A model generated the notes under the pieces. The model was not told the DNA's origin and searched no databases. It was given only the letters and a program-made list of their open reading frames with translations. A DNA stretch of 17,471 nt from an uncultured Mucilaginibacter sp. (GTDB lineage: Bacteria; Bacteroidota; Bacteroidia; Sphingobacteriales; Sphingobacteriaceae). Below, piece after piece: positions 8,174 through 15,076 of the stretch. The position numbers and the translations under genes are program-made. Position 1 is the first letter of the stretch, and each line of letters opens with the position of its first letter. The stretch is taken from assembly GCF_946481715.1 (NCBI RefSeq), contig NZ_CAMLOV010000122.1, positions 1-17,471 of the forward strand, read 5' to 3'.

Positions 8174-8178
8174 GCATA

Positions 8179-8212
8179 CACGTCATCCCGATTTATTTCG
8201 GGACTCCACGTG
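8179..8212. terminator. Two-part hairpin between convergent genes
   Basis: TCCCGA (8186-8191) pairs with TCGGGA (8198-8203), and the outer CACGT (8179-8183) pairs with ACGTG (8208-8212). It sits just after the stop of the ThiE-like gene and faces the end of the minus-strand lipoprotein gene. It may serve as a bidirectional terminator. From memory, GTCATCCCGA...TCGGGA palindromes recur between genes in Sphingobacteriaceae, so it may be an interspersed repeat. Confidence 0.5.
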
Positions 8213-8236
8213 CAAAGCAACCATAACTAAGAGGCC

Positions 8237-8722
8237 TTAAAACATCGGGTGCGCGTTGGCCGATTTCTCGGGGACATCCTGTATCACGTCCCAGTGTTCG
8301 GCAATTTTGCCATTCTCTATCCTAAAGATATCAATAACAGAACTTACCTTATCGCCCATTTTGCTTTTGGTGTGGATATACACCAGGTTACCATCGGCAC
8401 TTAAGTGTTGGATATCTATTTTGGTTTTTGGCGCGCCTTTAAACCATAAGGTTGCGCCCTGGCGCAGGGCCTCTTTGCCATCGGGTAAGACAGGGTTATG
8501 CTGAATGTAATTATCCGCCAGGTACTTATCTAACGCACTGATATTCTTATCGCCAAAAAACTCCTGGTAAAACTCTGCCACCATCTTTTTATTAAGCGAT
8601 AGCTGAGTGGCTTGCCTGCTTAGCGAATCGGCCGTAGCCTTTGCGTTATCTGCGCTTTGGTCACCGCAGGAAAAAACGGAAAATGAAGCTAAAACCAACA
8701 GGGCGGGGATAAGTTTTTTCAT
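8237..8722 (-). CDS. SnoaL/NTF2-like lipoprotein
   Basis: From the ATG at 8722 the product is 161 residues. It begins MKKLIPALLVLASFSVFSC, a lipoprotein signal with the lipid-anchor Cys at 19, followed by a short polar stretch. The rest resembles the SnoaL-like (NTF2 fold) family: VAEFYQEFFGDKN, DNYIQHNP, and the closing FRIENGKIAEHWDVIQDVP. These proteins are small cone-shaped barrels with varied or unknown roles in the envelope. The longer reading from 8746 would place eight residues before the signal and is less likely. It lies 59 bases downstream of the GNAT gene on the same strand and may be co-transcribed. No specific function can be assigned. Confidence 0.8.
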   Translation of the reverse strand: MKKLIPALLVLASFSVFSCGDQSADNAKATADSLSRQATQLSLNKKMVAEFYQEFFGDKNISALDKYLADNYIQHNPVLPDGKEALRQGATLWFKGAPKTKIDIQHLSADGNLVYIHTKSKMGDKVSSVIDIFRIENGKIAEHWDVIQDVPEKSANAHPMF

Positions 8723-8781
8723 GGTTAAATATATTAAAATTAACATCAGTAGTTACAAACGCAAAACGTGCCGCTTTACAA

Positions 8782-9303
8782 TTATTTAGCCTGCGGATAG
8801 GCCAAATAAAGATGTTCGTCTATTATTTCCCCGTTTTTAAAAACGGCGCCTTTTAAAACCCCTTGTTTCACGTAGCCGGCTTTTTCCAGCACCCGCATAG
8901 ATGCCGGGTTATAGCTAAAAACCCCCGCTTGCAGGCAAATGAAATCAAACGTTTGGAAGGCATATTGGGTAACCAGCCGGGCGGCTTCGGTCATAATGCC
9001 CCGCCCCCAGTATGGCTCGCCAAGCCAGTAGCCAAACAACGGCGATTTACTAAATACGTCGTCGCGCATGGTGATGCCTATGGTACCGGCAAATTCACCA
9101 TCCACATCTATCACAAAAGTGGTGGGCGGTTCCTGATCGATATTGATGCCGATAAAAAATTCCGCATCCGCCAATGTATAGGGCGATGGAAAGCGGTTGT
9201 AAAGGTTGGCTGCAATTTTGGGGTTATCGGCAAGGCGCTGCATTACAGGGGCATCGCTTTCGCGCCAATTTCGTAAAGTAAACCCGGTGCCTTTTATTTC
9301 CAT
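8782..9303 (-). CDS. GNAT acetyltransferase, RimJ/RimL type
   Basis: The product is 173 residues from the ATG at 9303; a TTG nine bases upstream is the only other option. It opens with FTLRNWRESDAPVMQRLADNP, typical of the RimJ/RimL-like acetyltransferases (Acetyltransf_3). The acetyl-CoA-binding motif A is seen in GYWLGEPYWGRGIMTEAARL, and EKAGYVKQGVL follows in the usual place. It should transfer an acetyl group from acetyl-CoA to an amine, either a protein N-terminus or a small molecule. The substrate cannot be told. It is transcribed divergently from the S9 peptidase gene, with 74 bases between start codons. Confidence 0.88.
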   Translation of the reverse strand: MEIKGTGFTLRNWRESDAPVMQRLADNPKIAANLYNRFPSPYTLADAEFFIGINIDQEPPTTFVIDVDGEFAGTIGITMRDDVFSKSPLFGYWLGEPYWGRGIMTEAARLVTQYAFQTFDFICLQAGVFSYNPASMRVLEKAGYVKQGVLKGAVFKNGEIIDEHLYLAYPQAK

Positions 9304-9328
9304 TTGTAACAATCCAATCGTTAAAAAT

Positions 9329-9340
9329 AGTAATATTACT
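9329..9340. promoter_or_regulatory. 12-bp palindrome between divergent genes
   Basis: AGTAATATTACT is a perfect palindrome near the middle of the 74-base interval between the GNAT gene and the peptidase gene. It could be an operator for one or both, but a 12-bp AT-rich palindrome can also arise by chance. Confidence 0.25.
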
Positions 9341-9377
9341 TAAACTGCTAAATTGCGGCAGCTAAGCTATTATCCTC

Positions 9378-11750
9378 ATGAAGAAATTTATTACCCCCTT
9401 ACTGCTTTTTATATGTGCAGGCGCATTGGCACAAAACCTCGGCACCCTTACTATCGAGAAAATAATGCGCGACCCAAAGTGGATTGGCGTAGCGCCCTCC
9501 AACATCCGTTGGAGCGATGACAGCAGGAAGGTATATTTTAACTGGAACCCCAAAAGCGCCGGCCGCGACGGGTTGTTCTACATAACGCCGGCTAATATAA
9601 AACCTGTTCAGTTAACTACCGAAGAAGAGCGCAGCCTGCCGCCCGAAAACGGCAGCTGGAACAAAAAACACACGCTGAAAGCTTTTGAAAAGAACGGCGA
9701 CATTTACCTGTCGGATATAAAAACCGGTAACGTAACGCAGCTCACCAGCACTACCGAGCGCGAAGCGATCCCGGTTTTTACCAAAGATGAAAACGCGGTT
9801 GTTTTCTCCAAAGAAAACAACCTGTATAAGTTCAGCCTTGCCAAAGGAGAGCTGGTACAGCTAACCAATTTTGTAAAAACCGCAAGCAACACCGCCAAAA
9901 AGAACACCGACAACCAGCAGGAAAAATACCTGAAAAAACAGCAACTGGAATTATTCGATATCATCAAAACAGAAGATAAAGACCGAAAACAGGACAGCAT
10001 CGAGCGTAAAGAAATGGCGTTACCCAGGCTAAAGGAGATTGTATACGGCGATAAACGCGTAAACGGCGTACAGCTAAGCCCTGACGGCCGTTACATTACC
10101 TACCGCCTTATTCAGCCGGCCGAGGGTGCCAGGAATGGTATTGTTCCCAACTATGTAACCGGCACTGGTTTTACTGAGGATATCCCCAACCGTACCAAGG
10201 TGGGTGCGCCGCAGTCGAGCTCGGTTAGCTATGTATTTGATACGCAGCGTGACAGTGTTTACGCCATCTCCACCAAAGAGATTCCCGGCATAAAAGACCT
10301 GCCCGATTACCTGAAGGATTACCCCAAAGTATTAGAGGAGTGCAAAAAAGCCAATGCCGACCGCAAGGTGGATATGGGCACGCCCATTTGGAGCGAGGAT
10401 GGCAAATACGCTGTGCTGGTTGTAGAATCGCAGGATAATAAAGACCGCTGGATTATGAAACTGGATGCCGCTTCGGGTAAACTTACCCTGCTGGACCGCC
10501 AGCGCGACGAGGCCTGGATAGGCGGCCCGGGTACTGGCGGTTTCTTCGCCAACGGCAGCCTTGGCTTTACCGATAATACCCACTTTTACTATCAAAGCGA
10601 AGCCAGCGGTTACTCGCACCTATACCTGCTGGATATGTTAAGCGGCGAAAAAAAACAGCTTACCTCCGGCAAATGGGAAGTGCAAACATTACGGTTATCC
10701 AACGATAAAAAAACTTTTTACTTTACTGCCAATATCGAGCATCCCGGGATTACGCATTTTTATAAGATCCCGGTAAGCGGTGGTGCCCCGATAAAGCTCA
10801 CCAGCATGAAGGGTGGCAACGAGGTGGACCTGTCGCCCGATGAAAAGTGGCTGGCCATCCGGCATTCTTACTCCAACAAACCATGGGAACTTTATGTACA
10901 GCCCAACAGGCCCGGCGCAAAGGCGGTGCAGGTAACCAAGTCCACCACGGCAGAGTTTAACTCTTATGCCTGGAAGGAGCCGGACGTGATCAGCTTTAAA
11001 AACCGGTACGGCAGTGATATTTATGCCCGTGTTTACCAGCCCAAAACGCCCGACCCGGCAAAGCCGGCTGTTGTATTTGTGCACGGCGCAGGCTACCTGC
11101 AAAATGTGCATTACTGGTGGAGCAGCTACTTCCGCGAGTATATGTTCAACAATATGCTGGCAGATAATGGGTATACCGTAATAGATATCGACTACACCGC
11201 CAGCTCGGGCTATGGGCGCGATATGCGTACCGGCATTTACCGCCACATGGGCGGCAAGGACCTTACCGACCAGGTAGACGGCGTAAAGTATTTGGTAGAA
11301 AAATACGGCATTAACCCCAAACATGTGGGTTTATACGGCGGCTCGTACGGTGGTTTTATTACGCTGATGGGGCTGTTTACCCAGCCGGATGTGTTTGCAT
11401 CGGGCGGTGCTATCCGCTCGGTAACAGATTGGGCGCATTACAACCACGGTTATACCTCCAACATTTTAAACGAACCGTTCGAGGATGATATCGCCTACCG
11501 CCAAAGTTCGCCTATTTATTTTGCCGATGGGCTTAAAGGTAAACTACTGATGCTGCATGGTATGGTAGACCAGAATGTAAATTACCAGGACATCATCCGC
11601 CTTACGCAAAAATTAATAGAGCTGCACAAAGAAAACTGGGAGCTGGCATCCTACCCCGTAGAAGACCACGGCTTTGTGCAACCCAGCAGCTGGACAGATG
11701 AATATAAGCGGATTTTTAAATTGTTTGAAGAAACGTTGAAGGGAAAGTAA
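9378..11750 (+). CDS. S9 prolyl oligopeptidase-family peptidase, DPP4-like, secreted
   Basis: This 790-residue protein has a signal peptide ending at ALAQ (about 19). An N-terminal beta-propeller of PD40-like repeats follows (about 35-520; NIRWSDDSRKVYFNW, VQLSPDGRYITY, VDLSPDEKWLA), then a C-terminal alpha/beta-hydrolase domain. The catalytic triad can be placed: Ser656 in GGSYGG, Asp731 in HGMVDQNV and His764 in EDHGF. The DPP4/acylaminoacyl peptidase family removes dipeptides or cleaves short peptides in the periplasm, which fits a peptide-using Bacteroidetes lifestyle. The gene stands alone, with a divergent neighbour upstream and a convergent one downstream. The start is ATG at 9378, supported by the signal peptide. 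The exact cleavage preference cannot be read from sequence. Confidence 0.93.
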   Translation: MKKFITPLLLFICAGALAQNLGTLTIEKIMRDPKWIGVAPSNIRWSDDSRKVYFNWNPKSAGRDGLFYITPANIKPVQLTTEEERSLPPENGSWNKKHTLKAFEKNGDIYLSDIKTGNVTQLTSTTEREAIPVFTKDENAVVFSKENNLYKFSLAKGELVQLTNFVKTASNTAKKNTDNQQEKYLKKQQLELFDIIKTEDKDRKQDSIERKEMALPRLKEIVYGDKRVNGVQLSPDGRYITYRLIQPAEGARNGIVPNYVTGTGFTEDIPNRTKVGAPQSSSVSYVFDTQRDSVYAISTKEIPGIKDLPDYLKDYPKVLEECKKANADRKVDMGTPIWSEDGKYAVLVVESQDNKDRWIMKLDAASGKLTLLDRQRDEAWIGGPGTGGFFANGSLGFTDNTHFYYQSEASGYSHLYLLDMLSGEKKQLTSGKWEVQTLRLSNDKKTFYFTANIEHPGITHFYKIPVSGGAPIKLTSMKGGNEVDLSPDEKWLAIRHSYSNKPWELYVQPNRPGAKAVQVTKSTTAEFNSYAWKEPDVISFKNRYGSDIYARVYQPKTPDPAKPAVVFVHGAGYLQNVHYWWSSYFREYMFNNMLADNGYTVIDIDYTASSGYGRDMRTGIYRHMGGKDLTDQVDGVKYLVEKYGINPKHVGLYGGSYGGFITLMGLFTQPDVFASGGAIRSVTDWAHYNHGYTSNILNEPFEDDIAYRQSSPIYFADGLKGKLLMLHGMVDQNVNYQDIIRLTQKLIELHKENWELASYPVEDHGFVQPSSWTDEYKRIFKLFEETLKGK

Positions 11751-11774
11751 CCCACACACAACCATAGTAACGTT

Positions 11775-11821
11775 TTGATAACCATAGCGATGGGTTTCAA
11801 ACCCATCGCTATGGTTATCAA
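11775..11821. terminator. 47-bp near-perfect palindrome, bidirectional terminator
   Basis: The left arm 11775-11797 and right arm 11799-11821 are exact reverse complements (23 bp) around a single central C at 11798. It lies between the convergent peptidase and L,D-transpeptidase genes and touches the latter's stop codon. The RNA from either strand would form a long hairpin, so it probably ends transcription from both sides. Confidence 0.75.
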
Positions 11822-12427
11822 TTAATTATACACCCACATCAAAACCTTCTTCTTCTGTTTATTTAAAAGGGCATCCACCGTTTTCATGGTGTTGTTAGAT
11901 ATTGCCGGGCAACCCCAGCCCTCCGGAGTGCCATTTGGGTACACCTCGGTTTCGCTCACCTTTTCCCAGGAATGGAAAACGATCTGGCGGGTGTAGGCAT
12001 TGCTGTTGCTGCTTTCCAGCCCGGTTAAAAAGTATTTAACATTGATACCCCAGGCACTGTAACCGCGTGCATCTACCGAATATTTGCCCAAAGCAGTGCA
12101 ATGGCTGCCATCGGCATTGCTAAATTCGGGCTTATCCTTACTCCACTCGCCGGCCCATGGGCTTCTGCCGCAACCGTGACTAACCAAACCAGAGGTTAAT
12201 ATCTTATCAGCTTTAAAATCCCAAACCATAAAACGCTTAACGCCACTGGGCAGGCTCATATCTATCAAAATACAATACCGCGAGTTGTAGCCTTTCTTTT
12301 TAGCGAACAGCAAAGCCTGCCTGGCTTTTTCTTTGGTGCGGCTTAGGTTGATTTGGGGCGTTTCGGCGATGGCATTGATGCAAAGCAACAGGGCCAATAT
12401 TAAAAAGGTGAACGGCTTAGGGTTCAT
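11822..12427 (-). CDS. Secreted L,D-transpeptidase-like protein (YkuD_2 type)
   Basis: This 201-residue protein has a signal peptide (MNPKPFTFLILALLLCINAIAE). The catalytic domain matches the murein L,D-transpeptidase catalytic-domain family found in Bacteroidetes: CILIDMSLPSGVKRFMVWD, SHGCGRSPWAGEWS, ALGKYSV, then FHSWEKV with His152 and GWGCPAISN with the probable nucleophile Cys173. Such enzymes link peptidoglycan stem peptides at diaminopimelate or attach proteins to them, acting in the periplasm. The usual SxGC motif reads GWGC here. It ends at the 47-bp palindrome. A degraded copy of its C-terminus lies at 13678-13765. Family assignment is good; activity has not been shown for many members of this branch. 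Confidence 0.87.
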   Translation of the reverse strand: MNPKPFTFLILALLLCINAIAETPQINLSRTKEKARQALLFAKKKGYNSRYCILIDMSLPSGVKRFMVWDFKADKILTSGLVSHGCGRSPWAGEWSKDKPEFSNADGSHCTALGKYSVDARGYSAWGINVKYFLTGLESSNSNAYTRQIVFHSWEKVSETEVYPNGTPEGWGCPAISNNTMKTVDALLNKQKKKVLMWVYN

Positions 12428-12521
12428 TAAAAGCTTTGGTAATTTTATGTTGATAACGGCAAAGGTGCCCGGGTATTTTGCCGACCGGAATCTTTAAATT
12501 TATGCAGCTCTTTTAACCTGG

Positions 12522-13508
12522 TTAATGGCCTGCTGCGACTATCCGCAACGATTCCTCAAACCGTTCCAATTCAAAATTATGCTGCAGTTGGCCCATGTGC
12601 GCCCGGGCGTATTGCAGCCTATTATCCGTGTCGTTCAAATCAACGCCACCTTCCCACATACATTTATTAAATTTCCTAAAATCCGGGCGTGCGGCATCCG
12701 GGTCGATAGCGGCACCGGCTTCGTGTACAAGCCTCATAAAAAAAGTGAAGTATGCCACGTGCACTATCTGCTGCATCAAAAAGAAACGGGCAAGCTGGTA
12801 TTCGGTTGGCACTTTGCCTAAATACCCGGTCAGGTAATCTTTTTCTTCTGCCTCGTTTGTTATTACAAAGTTTGCAACTACCGCCAGGTCGAAATAGGGG
12901 TCGTTCAAAAAAACGGCTTCCCAATCAACCAGCAATGGCCGCTCGCCATCAAACAGGATGTTCTCGGGTTTCAGGTCGTTGTGGCTGGCTACCCAATCGG
13001 CGGTGCCGCGCGGGTAAACCTCTCTAAGCCTGGCATATTGATCGAACAATTCACCTGTTATGCTTTCGGGCAGGATCTTCGCATCGCGGAGTTTTTGGAT
13101 AAAGCCGTCCACTATATCCAGGTAATTAATTTGATACCGAAACGGCGGCATAGCATGCAGGCGTTTAAGCAATAGCGGCATTTTTACTTTCGCCTCGCTA
13201 ATGGGAAATGGTTTAGCATCTACAAAGTCGGTGATGGAGATGCGGTCATGTACATTAGTGTACCACACTTTTGGGGCAATGCCTGCTGCAGCTGCATCCC
13301 TTACACAGGTATATTGGTTTGTCGGGTCGGCCATAGCATCGGTGCGGGTGATGATCTTTAACAGGTAAGGCTTGCCCAACACGGTTATCTTATAGACTAA
13401 TGCAGATGAAAGCCCGGCATTTAAGTGGCTGATATCTTCAAAATCATTTATGCCAAAAGTGTCATTTAAGGCACGGGTAAGGGCTGCTTTTTTCTCTTCA
13501 GGAATCAT
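12522..13508 (-). CDS. Choline kinase/APH-like phosphotransferase
   Basis: From the ATG at 13508 the product is 328 residues. The kinase-like fold is shown by a nucleotide lysine in YLLKI (Lys51), the catalytic loop HNDLKPEN (Asp178, Asn183) and the metal-binding VDWE (Asp195), followed by NDPYFDLAVV. This pattern is typical of choline/ethanolamine kinases and aminoglycoside phosphotransferase-like enzymes (APH superfamily). It should phosphorylate a small-molecule hydroxyl, perhaps choline, ethanolamine or a sugar, in the cytoplasm. A TTG eleven codons upstream is possible, but a TATATTTG promoter box (minus strand, 13539-13546) overlaps that codon and favours 13508. The gene stands alone on its strand, and no neighbour hints at the substrate. 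Confidence 0.87.
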   Translation of the reverse strand: MIPEEKKAALTRALNDTFGINDFEDISHLNAGLSSALVYKITVLGKPYLLKIITRTDAMADPTNQYTCVRDAAAAGIAPKVWYTNVHDRISITDFVDAKPFPISEAKVKMPLLLKRLHAMPPFRYQINYLDIVDGFIQKLRDAKILPESITGELFDQYARLREVYPRGTADWVASHNDLKPENILFDGERPLLVDWEAVFLNDPYFDLAVVANFVITNEAEEKDYLTGYLGKVPTEYQLARFFLMQQIVHVAYFTFFMRLVHEAGAAIDPDAARPDFRKFNKCMWEGGVDLNDTDNRLQYARAHMGQLQHNFELERFEESLRIVAAGH

Positions 13509-13538
13509 AAAATCAAGGGTATAAGAGGAGTTTATGAC

Positions 13539-13546
13539 CAAATATA
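13539..13546 (-). promoter_or_regulatory. Probable -7 promoter box of the phosphotransferase gene
   Basis: Read on the minus strand this is TATATTTG, a full match to the Bacteroidetes TAnnTTTG element, about 30 bases before the ATG at 13508. A -33 TTTG box at the right distance is not clear; a TTG occurs about 24 bases further upstream. Confidence 0.45.
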
Positions 13547-13677
13547 TAGTTGGTTTTTTGCTTTTTATCTCAACGGGAACTATAAATTTTTAGGTGAAAT
13601 ATATTGATTAGAAGCGCGTTAACCCTATGGATGCGAGTTGATAATGATCATTGCTAACCAGCAATACGCCCATTAGT

Positions 13678-13765
13678 TTACTCCCACATTGACACTATCT
13701 TTTTCTGTTTTTCAGCAACGCGTTCGCAGCTTTCATAGTGTATTGGACAGGACCGGCTACAATTC
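13678..13765 (-). pseudogene. Relic of the C-terminus of a second L,D-transpeptidase
   Basis: Read on the minus strand, from the ATG at 13736 the sequence gives MKAANALLKNRKR and then a stop. If one missing base is restored after ALL, it reads ...KQKKIVSMWE and a stop at 13678. The intact transpeptidase at 11822-12427 ends MKTVDALLNKQKKKVLMW plus three residues, so the two match at most positions. DNA similarity continues weakly upstream toward the region of the catalytic cysteine (to about 13765) and then fades; the cysteine motif itself is not preserved. This is a short decayed duplicate. The rest of 13509-13808 shows no gene, only small palindromes at 13643-13652 (AATGATCATT) and 13650-13665. 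Confidence 0.7.
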
Positions 13766-13808
13766 GGCCTATTTATAGTGGTCGCAGTAGGTTAGTCGGC
13801 AATTGAAT

Positions 13809-14138
13809 TCAGCCGGGGATCATTTCAAATTCATCCGTTCCGGGTATCCGTTGCAAGTCGGCGCCAATGGGCTGGTTTAAGTACGGAATGATAGCTCTAT
13901 CGTAATTAGCAATTGTATTAACGTCGTAAATTGCGATATTATCGGTGTTGTTTACATAATCATCGCTTTCCGTTCCAGAAAAGAATTGCCATCCGGTATC
14001 CATTTCATTGATCGGCTCATTGCGATACATATATACAACAGGTAAACCTTCTACCGTAATTCTGTCTGTAGCTATGCACCCCCCCATCGGCGGGATCAGT
14101 CTAATTATTTCCTCCGCATTAAGTTTAAAATTCTTCAT
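13809..14138 (-). CDS. DUF2185/Imm33-like protein, probable orphan immunity protein
   Basis: From the ATG at 14138 this is a 109-residue soluble protein (123 residues if the upstream ATG at 14180 is used; the stretch starting MKNFKLNAEEI looks like the family start). It matches the DUF2185 pattern: GGCIATDRITVEGLPVVYMYR, GWQFFSGTESDDYVNN, NIAIYDVNTIANYDRAIIPYL and PIGADLQR. This family is listed among Imm33-type immunity proteins of polymorphic toxin systems, though many members are single genes of unknown role. No toxin or Rhs-like gene is next to it here. The gene looks intact. It lies between a transpeptidase relic and a palindrome-rich interval, which fits an accessory segment. No signal peptide or membrane segment is seen. 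Confidence 0.75.
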   Translation of the reverse strand: MKNFKLNAEEIIRLIPPMGGCIATDRITVEGLPVVYMYRNEPINEMDTGWQFFSGTESDDYVNNTDNIAIYDVNTIANYDRAIIPYLNQPIGADLQRIPGTDEFEMIPG

Positions 14139-14313
14139 TCGGGTAAAGGAATTTAATACTGTACAAGTATAAACTTTCATTCTAATTTCTGTTTAATTTT
14201 GTATGTCAGCAAATAAAACCGTCTTAAAAAAAATTCGTGGAACCCGACAGGCTGATAAAGTGTAGCACTTAACGGCGCAATTTATTTTGTTGTGGTTTTT
14301 CTACAAAGCTTTA

Positions 14314-14327
14314 GCCCCTACCGGGGC
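14314..14327. repeat. GC-rich hairpin in the intergenic stretch
   Basis: GCCCC (14314-14318) and GGGGC (14323-14327) pair around TACC. It lies in the 14139-14541 intergenic stretch upstream of the composite palindrome. Its flanks (CTACAAAGCTTTA before) do not read as coding. It may be part of an interspersed repeat or a terminator remnant. Confidence 0.35.
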
Positions 14328-14372
14328 GTTGTGGTAAGCCCAGTAACGTTGCGGAAATGTCCACAGCACGAG

Positions 14373-14509
14373 TTGACTCACCCCGCGGCACTATCGTGCG
14401 CGACCCTCTCTGCTTCGCAAAGAGGGTTAAGAAAGAAAAATTGAGCTTGCCCTCTTTCCGCTTTGCGGAGAGAGGGCCGACGCACGATAGTGCCGTCGGG
14501 GTGAGTCAA
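14373..14509. repeat. 137-bp composite palindromic element, MITE- or REP-like
   Basis: The outer arms 14373-14400 and 14481-14509 are exact reverse complements over 28 bp, apart from one extra T at 14496. Inside lie two hairpins: 14404-14426 (CCCTCT/AGAGGG plus TGC/GCA) and 14449-14477 (13 bp with one G-T pair, loop TTT). The whole would fold as a three-way junction. There is no transposase and no convincing coding frame. The design suggests a non-autonomous mobile palindrome or REP-type repeat. It ends 32 bases before the start codon of the lipoprotein gene. Confidence 0.7.
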
Positions 14510-14527
14510 ATAGCCACCCTGTATTTG

Positions 14528-14535
14528 TATATTTG
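14528..14535 (+). promoter_or_regulatory. TAnnTTTG box upstream of the small lipoprotein gene
   Basis: TATATTTG matches the Bacteroidetes -7 element but ends only 6 bases before the ATG at 14542, and no -33 TTTG is present where the palindromic element ends. If used, the transcript would be nearly leaderless. Confidence 0.3.
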
Positions 14536-14541
14536 TTCACC

Positions 14542-14961
14542 ATGAAAATCTATTGCCTTTTTTTCCTCCTTTTCCTCTTCTCCTGCACTCCAAAACCGCA
14601 GCCAAACACCATCACCATATCCTTAACTAATAATAAACAATCGCTGCTATTTAAGGGGCTGGATAAAGCCGTTATAGGCGAAGTGGCCCGCGATACTATT
14701 GGCGATAGCTGGAAAGGATTGGTGCCGGTTTACCGTATGCCTGCCGATACGGACATGAAAAACTACCAGCCGGAACAGCCGGGCAAATACCAAATTTTGG
14801 ATAGCACCGTGGTTTTTACGCCAGATACCCCCTTTGCCGCAGGGCAAGCCTATTTTGTGCGCTGGTACCATTATGACAGGGGCATTACCCCGGCAGATTA
14901 CATTAAAGGCGGCAAGCGTTTGGGCCAAACCCAATTTACCGATTTGATTTTTAAGCAATAA
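14542..14961 (+). CDS. Small lipoprotein of unknown function
   Basis: From the ATG at 14542 the product is 139 residues, beginning MKIYCLFFLLFLFSC, a lipoprotein signal with the lipid-anchor Cys at 15. The rest is a compact, strand-rich domain with several aromatic residues (VPVYRMPADT, YFVRWYHYDRG) and no motif I recognise. It is probably an envelope protein. Initiation at TTG 14533 would only add three residues before the signal. The gene follows the composite palindrome and is followed by the rimP promoter, so it appears to be transcribed on its own. Function unknown. Confidence 0.75.
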   Translation: MKIYCLFFLLFLFSCTPKPQPNTITISLTNNKQSLLFKGLDKAVIGEVARDTIGDSWKGLVPVYRMPADTDMKNYQPEQPGKYQILDSTVVFTPDTPFAAGQAYFVRWYHYDRGITPADYIKGGKRLGQTQFTDLIFKQ

Positions 14962-14964
14962 GCA

Positions 14965-14993
14965 TTTGTATTAAAAAATAATTCGTACATTTG
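14965..14993 (+). promoter_or_regulatory. Promoter of the rimP-nusA-infB operon
   Basis: TTTG at 14965-14968 and TACATTTG at 14986-14993, with 17 bases between, fit the Bacteroidetes -33/-7 consensus (TTTG and TAnnTTTG). Transcription should begin near 14998-15002, giving a leader of about 75 bases before rimP. Confidence 0.7.
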
Positions 14994-15005
14994 TGTCCGA
15001 ATTAA

Positions 15006-15033
15006 AAAAGAGGGGGCGTTAGTCCCCTCTTTT
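15006..15033 (+). terminator. Terminator-like hairpin in the rimP leader
   Basis: AAAAGAGGGGG (15006-15016) pairs with TCCCCTCTTTT (15023-15033), 11 bp with one G-T pair and a 6-base loop; the T-run closes the second arm. It may end transcription of the lipoprotein gene, but it lies after the predicted rimP start site, so it could also attenuate or protect the rimP-nusA-infB messenger. Confidence 0.65.
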
Positions 15034-15076
15034 AGTTTATCAATCAAATTATCATTTCAGATAAGCCGAACCGATA

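Noticed and set aside
10695..11324. 209-codon open frame on the minus strand inside the S9 peptidase gene
   Set aside because: It overlaps the propeller and catalytic domain of a clear peptidase; the reverse reading is a composition by-product.
14373..14509. CRISPR array
   Set aside because: The repeats are inverted, not regularly spaced direct repeats with unique spacers, and no cas genes are present.
14357..14545. Short plus-strand open frame across the composite palindrome
   Set aside because: It merely reads through inverted repeat arms and hairpins, and has no recognisable protein features.
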